This document shows positions 58,853 through 64,000 of a stretch of 64,000 nt of DNA, piece by piece. The DNA comes from Spectribacter hydrogenoxidans (GTDB lineage Bacteria > Pseudomonadota > Gammaproteobacteria > Nevskiales > Salinisphaeraceae). The DNA lies in NCBI RefSeq assembly GCF_031846275.1, contig NZ_JAVRIB010000002.1:1-64000 (forward strand). Reading direction: 5' to 3'. The position numbers and the translations under genes were made by a program. Each line of letters opens with the position of its first letter. Position 1 is the stretch's first letter. Below the pieces are notes generated by a model, which saw nothing but the letters and a program-made list of their open reading frames with translations, made no database searches and was not told where the DNA came from.

Positions 58853-59554
58853 ATGGAGGCGTCCGACGCGCCCCTGAACGGGGACATGAGCCGTCGCATC
58901 GTGGTGGATACGCGAGACCTGGAATGGACCGAGGCCCCCGGCGGGCAGGTCTGGCGCAAGCGACTGCACCGGGTGGGGCCGGCCGAGGCCGGCGAGGTGA
59001 CCTCGCTGGTGCGCTACGCGCCGGGGGCGTCATTCCATTCCCATCCGCATCCGGACGGCGAAGAGATCTTCGTGATCGAGGGTCACTTCTGCGACCAGCG
59101 GGCGGTGTCCGGGCCGGGAAGCTATCTGCTGCACCCGGAGGGTTTCGAGCACGCGCCCTGGTCGGAGGACGGCTGCCTGCTGCTGGTTAAGCTGCGCCAG
59201 TACGGCGGCGAAGGCCGCAGCTACGTCACCCGGGATACCGAGGCCATGGGCTGGGCTGACAGCGGCACGCCCGGCGTGATGGTGAAGCCGCTGTATGCCG
59301 ATGCCCGCTTTCCCGATGAAACCCGGCTGGAGCGCTGGGCCGCCGGCACCGAGCTGCCGGCGCGGGTGTTCCCGGACGGGGCGGAACTGTTCGTGCTGGA
59401 GGGCGGTTTCGGCGATGAACAGGGCAACTACGGGCTGCACACCTGGCTGCGCCTGCCGCCGGGCGGCACCCATCGGCCGGTGAGTCCGCAGGGCTGCCTG
59501 GTCTACATCAAGACCGGCGGTGTGGCCCGGTTGCAGCATGATCCGGGGCGCTGA
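58853..59554 (+). CDS. ChrR-like double-cupin protein
   Basis: 233 residues. The first cupin has SHPHPDGEEIFVIEG and SYLLHPEGFEHAPW; the second has ELFVLEGGF and GLHTWLRLPPGGTHRPVS. Two cupin halves and the HPHxxGEEIFVLEG pattern match the ChrR C-terminal cupin type (anti-ECFsigma) but the zinc-binding anti-sigma N-terminal domain is absent, so it is a stand-alone cupin. ATG 58853 preferred; ATG 58886 also possible. GST gene starts five bases after the stop. Confidence 0.85.
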   Translation: MEASDAPLNGDMSRRIVVDTRDLEWTEAPGGQVWRKRLHRVGPAEAGEVTSLVRYAPGASFHSHPHPDGEEIFVIEGHFCDQRAVSGPGSYLLHPEGFEHAPWSEDGCLLLVKLRQYGGEGRSYVTRDTEAMGWADSGTPGVMVKPLYADARFPDETRLERWAAGTELPARVFPDGAELFVLEGGFGDEQGNYGLHTWLRLPPGGTHRPVSPQGCLVYIKTGGVARLQHDPGR

Positions 59555-59559
59555 CAGCG

Positions 59560-60252
59560 ATGATTGATCTCTACACCTGGGTTACGCCCAACGGCTACAA
59601 GGTTCATATCCTGCTGGAGGAATTGGGGCTGGATTACACGGCCCATGCGGTGAACATCCAGCAGGGTGAGCAGTTCGAACCCGACTTCCTGCGCATCTCG
59701 CCCAATAACCGCATCCCCGCGATCGTTGATCACGACGGACCGGATGGCCAGCCGCTGTCGGTATTCGAGTCGGGCGCGATCATGCTCTACCTGGCCGAAA
59801 AGACCGGCTGCTTCCTGCCAGCCGAACCGCGCGCCCGGGTGGCGATGCAGGAATGGCTGATGTTCCAGATGGGCAACGTGGGGCCGATGTTCGGCCAGGT
59901 CGGCCACTTCACCCAGTACGCGCCGCGCCGGATCGATTACGCCGTCGATCGCTATACCCGCGAGATGGGTCGGCTGCTGGGCGTGATGGACCGGCGTCTG
60001 GGCGAGACGGACTATCTGGCCGGCGACTACGGGCTGGCGGATATGGCTACTTTTCCCTGGGTGCGCTCGGCCCGCCGCTTCGGCGCCGACCTGTGCGATT
60101 ATCCGAACCTGAACCGCTGGTACCAGGCTATCCGCGCGCGTCCCGCGGTGGATCGTGGCCTTGCCGTGCTGGCGGAATACAAGAATGCGACGCCGCTCAG
60201 TGATCAGGCCAAGGAGCAGCTGTTCGGCGACACGCAGTATCAGCGACGTTGA
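59560..60252 (+). CDS. Glutathione S-transferase (YfcG/YghU-like)
   Basis: 230 residues. Thioredoxin-like N domain: MIDLYTWVTPNGYKVHILLEELG, SPNNRIPAIVDHDGP with the conserved cis-Pro, ESGAIMLYLAEKTG; helical C domain with LAGDYGLADMATFPWVRSAR. Active residue Thr/Asn in TPNGYK as in Nu-class enzymes YfcG/YghU, which reduce disulfides. Probably co-transcribed with the ChrR-like cupin. Confidence 0.92.
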   Translation: MIDLYTWVTPNGYKVHILLEELGLDYTAHAVNIQQGEQFEPDFLRISPNNRIPAIVDHDGPDGQPLSVFESGAIMLYLAEKTGCFLPAEPRARVAMQEWLMFQMGNVGPMFGQVGHFTQYAPRRIDYAVDRYTREMGRLLGVMDRRLGETDYLAGDYGLADMATFPWVRSARRFGADLCDYPNLNRWYQAIRARPAVDRGLAVLAEYKNATPLSDQAKEQLFGDTQYQRR

Positions 60253-60295
60253 TCCCGGTGGCCTGCCGCCGGCACCAGATAACGACAAGGGGGAG

Positions 60296-61687
60296 ATGAT
60301 GGATAACGAACGAGCGGCGGAACTGCCCGGCTGGCGCTGGGGGCCGTTTACCTTTCGGCTGCCCTTCTACCACACCAGGCTTTACTGGCCGGAATTCCTG
60401 CAGGGCGTGGCCCTGGCGTCGGCCACCGGGCTGGCGCTGGTGCCGATCATGACCGGGCACTTCGGCTTGAGCTTCGAGCAGGCCGTGGCGATGTCGCTGG
60501 TGCATATGTTTCTGATCGCCATCGCGCCCATCGCTTTCGGCGAACCCTACGCCCCCGGCTGGGTGACGCCGGCGTTGCCGCTGGTCCTGACCTTCGTGCT
60601 CGGGGGTTACGACACCCCGGTGGAGCGCTTCCAGGCGATGACCGCGCTCACGCTGGTGCTCACCGCCATGCTGGCCTTTCTGGGTTTTACCGGGCTGGGG
60701 AAACGCTTCATGGCCTGGCTGCCCAATCCGCTGAAAGCGGCCATTATCCTCGGTGCTGCCATTGCGGCTTTCAAACGGGTGTTCGTGGACGATGTCGACG
60801 ACTACCTGCTGGCTCAGCCGATCAGCATCACCCTGGCCTGTGCGGTGTGCCTGATCTTCATGTTCTCCATCCCGTTCCGGTCGCTGAAACTGCGTTCACC
60901 GATGCTCGCGCGGCTGGCCAGTCTCGGTCTGTTGCCGGGCTTCCTGGTGGCTGCTGCGGTCGGGCCGCTGGTGGGCGAGGTCAGCTACGACATCCAGTGG
61001 GGGATTCTGCTACCGCCGGTCAACGAAGCGTTTGCCAAGGCCTCGCCGTTCGTTATCGGCTGGCCCAGCTGGGACATGTTCGTGGCTGCCGCGCCGCTGT
61101 CACTGATCACCTATATTCTGCTGTTCGGTGATCTGGTGACCGGCAACGAGATCATCCACCAGGCGGAGGACGACCGCCGCGACGACCCCATCCGCATCGA
61201 CACCAGTCGTACCCATCTGTCGCTGGGCATCCGCAATGGGCTGATGGGAATTTTCGCGCCGTTCTTCCCCACCCAGGGCAGCCTCTGGACCGGTGTGCAG
61301 GTGATCATCGTCCAGCGCTGGCGCGAGGACCGGTCGGGCATGAATTCGCTGTACAGCGGCACCGCGTCGTACTACTTCATGGGCCTGCCGTTCATATTCT
61401 TCCTGCTGCCGCTGCTGACCGGTCTGCAGCCGTTGCTGGGTATCGCCCTGTGCCTGACGCTGCTGCTGACCGGGTTTGCCTGCGCCTACGTGGCCATGGC
61501 CATGTGCACGCACCCCACCGAGCGCGGGGTGGTGCTGCTCACCGCCGTGGCCATTGCCGTGTTCCCGGCCTGGGTTGCGCTGTTGCTGGGGCTGGTGGCG
61601 ACGCTGGTGCTGATCGGCGGCAGTGACGCCGAGGCAATGGAGGAAAAGGTGGCGGCCGAGGAGGCCAAACTGCGCAATCAGGGCTGA
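60296..61687 (+). CDS. NCS2-like membrane permease (DUF3360-type)
   Basis: 463 residues. Ten or more hydrophobic segments; SATGLALVPIMTGHFGLSFEQAVAMSLVHMF, then GEPYAPGWVTPALPLVLTFVLGGY and a C-terminal half with TQGSLWTGVQVII. The arrangement resembles NCS2/SLC26-fold transporters and the DUF3360 family, but no substrate-defining motif is visible. ATG 60296 (or 60299) follows AAGGGGGAG. Its end overlaps the end of the convergent PAP2 gene by ten bases. Confidence 0.75.
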   Translation: MMDNERAAELPGWRWGPFTFRLPFYHTRLYWPEFLQGVALASATGLALVPIMTGHFGLSFEQAVAMSLVHMFLIAIAPIAFGEPYAPGWVTPALPLVLTFVLGGYDTPVERFQAMTALTLVLTAMLAFLGFTGLGKRFMAWLPNPLKAAIILGAAIAAFKRVFVDDVDDYLLAQPISITLACAVCLIFMFSIPFRSLKLRSPMLARLASLGLLPGFLVAAAVGPLVGEVSYDIQWGILLPPVNEAFAKASPFVIGWPSWDMFVAAAPLSLITYILLFGDLVTGNEIIHQAEDDRRDDPIRIDTSRTHLSLGIRNGLMGIFAPFFPTQGSLWTGVQVIIVQRWREDRSGMNSLYSGTASYYFMGLPFIFFLLPLLTGLQPLLGIALCLTLLLTGFACAYVAMAMCTHPTERGVVLLTAVAIAVFPAWVALLLGLVATLVLIGGSDAEAMEEKVAAEEAKLRNQG

Positions 61688-62565
61688 GCCGGTTCGGCAT
61701 CGCGCTCGCGCCGGTACTCGGCCAGCGCGATGCCGGCCACCACGCCGAAGGCGCCGATCAGCAGGCCTGCAGCGACGTCGCTGAAATAGTGCAGGCTGAG
61801 CACCATACGGCTGAAGGCGATCAGGCCGACCAGCGTTAGGCCCCAGTAGACCACCTCGAACTGTTGGCGTGGCCCGAGCAGTTGCCGGGCCACGACGAAG
61901 GTGATGAACCCGTAGACGGCCATCGAACCGGTGGCGTGGCCGCTGGGAAACGAGGGCGACAGGGCTTCGGCGAAGGTCAGCGAGGCGGGGCGCTCGCGGT
62001 CGATCACATACTTGCCGATCCACGTCACTGTCGACGAAGCGCCGGCGGCCAGGATCAGCCCGTACAGATCGGCCAGCCGGCCCTGTGCCCAGAGCAGCAG
62101 TATGGCCACGGTCAGCACGATGGCCAGGGTGTTGGTGTGACCCATGCCGCTGATCCAGTGGAACAGATGCACGAACCGATCGTCGCGCATCACCGTCAGT
62201 GCCTGATTGATGTGACTATCCAGCGCCACCAGTTCCTCGTTCTCCAGCACTGCCTCGAGCACGCCCGCGGCCAGGGAAACGAGGTACAGCGCCAGCAGCA
62301 CGATCAGAGTCAGTGGCAAACCGGCGAAGCGGTTCGGGTCGACGCGGCCCGTGATCCAGGCGGTGAAGCGGGGCCAGCGGCGGCCGATACGCCAGGACAG
62401 TGTGTCCGGCAAAGGAACCTGCAAAAGCAGGTGCCAAAATTCGGGAATCCAGATCAGGACCAGTCGCCACAGGGGCCAGGCCAGCCAGCGGCCGATAGCG
62501 ACTACCGCGATCAGCACCGGCAGCAGCAACCAAAGCGACAGCGGAGAGATCGAGTCGGCATCCAT
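61678..62565 (-). CDS. PAP2-family membrane phosphatase
   Basis: 295 residues, with multiple membrane segments. The three lipid-phosphatase motifs are visible: KYVIDRERP, SFPSGHATGS and FSRMVLSLHYFSDV. Dephosphorylates undecaprenyl pyrophosphate or phosphatidate-type lipids. N-terminal WRIGRRWPRFTAWITGRVDPNRFAGLP precedes the membrane domain and is long for the family. QueA gene lies just upstream on the same strand (18 bases). Confidence 0.92.
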   Translation of the reverse strand: MDADSISPLSLWLLLPVLIAVVAIGRWLAWPLWRLVLIWIPEFWHLLLQVPLPDTLSWRIGRRWPRFTAWITGRVDPNRFAGLPLTLIVLLALYLVSLAAGVLEAVLENEELVALDSHINQALTVMRDDRFVHLFHWISGMGHTNTLAIVLTVAILLLWAQGRLADLYGLILAAGASSTVTWIGKYVIDRERPASLTFAEALSPSFPSGHATGSMAVYGFITFVVARQLLGPRQQFEVVYWGLTLVGLIAFSRMVLSLHYFSDVAAGLLIGAFGVVAGIALAEYRRERDAEPAQP

Positions 62566-62582
62566 GCGGGAAGATTACCCGG

Positions 62583-63596
62583 TCACGCCAGCCACATGGC
62601 GTCGCCATAGGACAGAAACCGGTAACCGTTGTCGACCGCATGCCGGTAGGCATCGAGTACCGGTTCACGGCCGGCAAAGGCGCACACCAGCATCAGCAGC
62701 GTGGATTCCGGTTCGTGGAAATTGGTGAGCAGGGCGTCCACCACCCGGAACCGGTGCCCCGGTTTTATGAACAGCCGCGTCTCGCCGGCAAACGGGGCCA
62801 GCTCGCCCTCGGCGGCCGCGGCTTCCAGGCTGCGGACCACGGTGGTGCCCACCGCCACGACCCGGCCGCCGGCGCTTCGGGTAGCGTTGATGCGTTCGCA
62901 GAGCCCGGCACCGACCATTACCCGCTCGGCATGCAGTTGGTGCTGCGACAGGTCCTGGGTGCGTACCCGCTGGTAGGTGCCGGCGCCCACGTGCAGGGTT
63001 AGATGATCGATGGCCACGCCGCGGTCGCGTATGCGGTCGAGCAGGGCATCGTCGAAGTGCAGTCCGGCGGTGGGCGCCGCCACCGCGCCGGGCTCTCGCG
63101 CCCAGACGGTTTGATAGCGTTCACGGTCAGCGTGTTCGTCCGGCCGCCGGATGTAGGGCGGCAGCGGAATGTGGCCATGCTCGATCAGCAGCCCGTCCAG
63201 ATCCCCCTCGGGTAGATGCAGCAGGAACAGTTCGCCGTCGCGGCCGCTGACCTCGATCCGGTGCCCGCCCACGATCAGCTCGGTACCCGGCCGCGGCGGT
63301 TTGCTGGCGCGAACCTTGGCGGAAAAGCGCTGACTGTCCAGCACCCGTTCCACCAGTATTTCCGCCACCCCGCCGCTGGCCTTGCGGCCGTGCAGGCGGG
63401 CGGGGATCACCCGTGTGTCGTTGAGCACCAGCAGATCGCCTGGCGCCAGCAATGCCGGCAGATCAGTGATGTGCTGGTCGGCACAGCGCCCCGTGCCTCG
63501 GTCCAGATGCAGCAGGCGGCTGTCGCCACGCCGAGCCGGGGGATGTTGGGCGATGCAGGCCTCGGGCAACTCGTAGTGGAAGTCGGAACGGCGCAT
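62583..63596 (-). CDS. queA: S-adenosylmethionine:tRNA ribosyltransferase-isomerase
   Basis: 337 residues. MRRSDFHYELPEACIAQHPPARRGDSRLL, LLVLNDTRVIPARL, RYQTVWAREPGAVAAPTAGLHFD and THLHVGAGTYQRVR-like segments, and VAVGTTVVRSLE are conserved QueA blocks. Transfers and isomerises the ribose of SAM onto preQ1 in tRNA to form epoxyqueuosine. tgt, yajC and secDF, frequent neighbours, are not in the window. PAP2 gene follows. Confidence 0.96.
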   Translation of the reverse strand: MRRSDFHYELPEACIAQHPPARRGDSRLLHLDRGTGRCADQHITDLPALLAPGDLLVLNDTRVIPARLHGRKASGGVAEILVERVLDSQRFSAKVRASKPPRPGTELIVGGHRIEVSGRDGELFLLHLPEGDLDGLLIEHGHIPLPPYIRRPDEHADRERYQTVWAREPGAVAAPTAGLHFDDALLDRIRDRGVAIDHLTLHVGAGTYQRVRTQDLSQHQLHAERVMVGAGLCERINATRSAGGRVVAVGTTVVRSLEAAAAEGELAPFAGETRLFIKPGHRFRVVDALLTNFHEPESTLLMLVCAFAGREPVLDAYRHAVDNGYRFLSYGDAMWLA

Positions 63597-63683
63597 GGCG
63601 GGCGCATGGTAGCGCTGATTGATCGGCTCGGGCAGGCGCGAACGGTAGAATAGTGGTCGATTCTCACGGGAGCGATTGCCGCC

Positions 63684-64000
63684 ATGCTGAACACTTTGTC
63701 CTCCACCCTGGCCAGTACCGCCCGTGCCTGGCGGGGTTCGCTGGCATTCCGCCCGGCCGAGCGTCAGCCCGCGAAGCTGCTGGAACTCTACGAATTCGAG
63801 GGCTGCCCGTTCTGCCGGCTGGTGCGCGAGGCGATCACCGAGCTGGACCTGGATGTGTTGATCAAGCCCTGTCCCAAGGGTGGCAAGCGATTCAGACCCG
63901 AGGTGGGGCGGCTCGGCGGCAAGATGCAGTTCCCCTTTCTGGTCGACCCGAACACCGACCGCCAGCTCTATGAGTCCACCGACATCATTGACTACCTCTA
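63684..64000 (+). CDS. GST-N/glutaredoxin-like protein, 3' end outside window
   Basis: 106 residues visible from ATG 63684. Residues about 34-105 form a thioredoxin-like domain with CPFC active site (YEFEGCPFCRLVREAI), FPFLVDPNTDRQLYESTDIIDYL. A second, helical or repeated domain probably follows beyond the end. Resembles bacterial glutathione S-transferase N-terminal-domain proteins that carry two such domains. Divergent from queA. Confidence 0.85.
   Translation, partial: MLNTLSSTLASTARAWRGSLAFRPAERQPAKLLELYEFEGCPFCRLVREAITELDLDVLIKPCPKGGKRFRPEVGRLGGKMQFPFLVDPNTDRQLYESTDIIDYL

Overview
The window is chromosomal DNA from a GC-rich gammaproteobacterium that appears to be a CO2-fixing mixotroph. 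It carries a red-type form I RuBisCO operon (cbbL, cbbS, cbbX) next to a divergent cbbR and a class I fructose-bisphosphate aldolase. Around these lie many genes for fatty-acyl, propionate and small organic compound metabolism. Gene content (FabR-like regulator, LigE-type periplasmic ligase, QueA, DUF2058, Kef-type antiporters) fits Gammaproteobacteria. A Salinisphaera-like or Chromatiales-like host is my guess, and no rRNA is present to test it. I see no tRNA, rRNA, CRISPR array or complete insertion sequence.

Region 1-3.5 kb is accessory and clearly different. It starts with the C-terminal part of a low-GC OLD-like ATPase/TOPRIM nuclease. Then come four copies of a short palindromic repeat, a broken ParD-like antitoxin, a DUF433 antitoxin whose toxin has been cut off, and a truncated duplicate of an isochorismatase-family gene bracketed by two of the repeats. 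A single gene cassette follows, flanked by two attC-like sites and carrying a small membrane protein, with no integrase in view. The intact isochorismatase-family gene at 3543 marks the return to ordinary sequence.

Region 4-25.9 kb holds housekeeping and catabolic genes: a LysR regulator divergent from two pirins, a crotonase, a NYN-LOTUS protein, a SodC-like lipoprotein with an incomplete zinc site, a haloalkane-dehalogenase-like hydrolase, an orphan ParA and SugE. An overlapping phosphoesterase/LigE/NlpC-P60 unit follows, then a DASS transporter/DUF454/aldo-keto reductase operon, oligopeptidase B, an AGPS-like flavoenzyme with a macro-domain protein, and a FabR/DesT-like regulator with a matching operator. 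A thioesterase/SDR/enoyl-reductase-like operon closes the region.

Region 25.9-34 kb is the carbon-fixation block: fba, cbbR, cbbL-cbbS-cbbX, then prpE and a secreted methyltransferase-like lipoprotein. The two promoter regions are AT-rich islands that share sequence, which suggests one CbbR-controlled regulon.

Region 34-53 kb mixes regulators with acyl-CoA metabolism (acyl-CoA dehydrogenase, alpha-methylacyl-CoA racemase, thioesterase, phosphotransferase). It also contains a SplB-like radical SAM protein preceded by a perfect LexA-type box and ending in a clamp-binding-like motif, an acyl-ACP desaturase, and a GloA/LldD/MBL operon that may handle methylglyoxal and lactate.

Region 53-64 kb has a KefB/C-type antiporter upstream of a histidine kinase/NtrC-type regulator pair, small secreted proteins, a ChrR-like cupin with a GST, a membrane permease, a PAP2 phosphatase, queA and the start of a GST-N protein cut by the window end.
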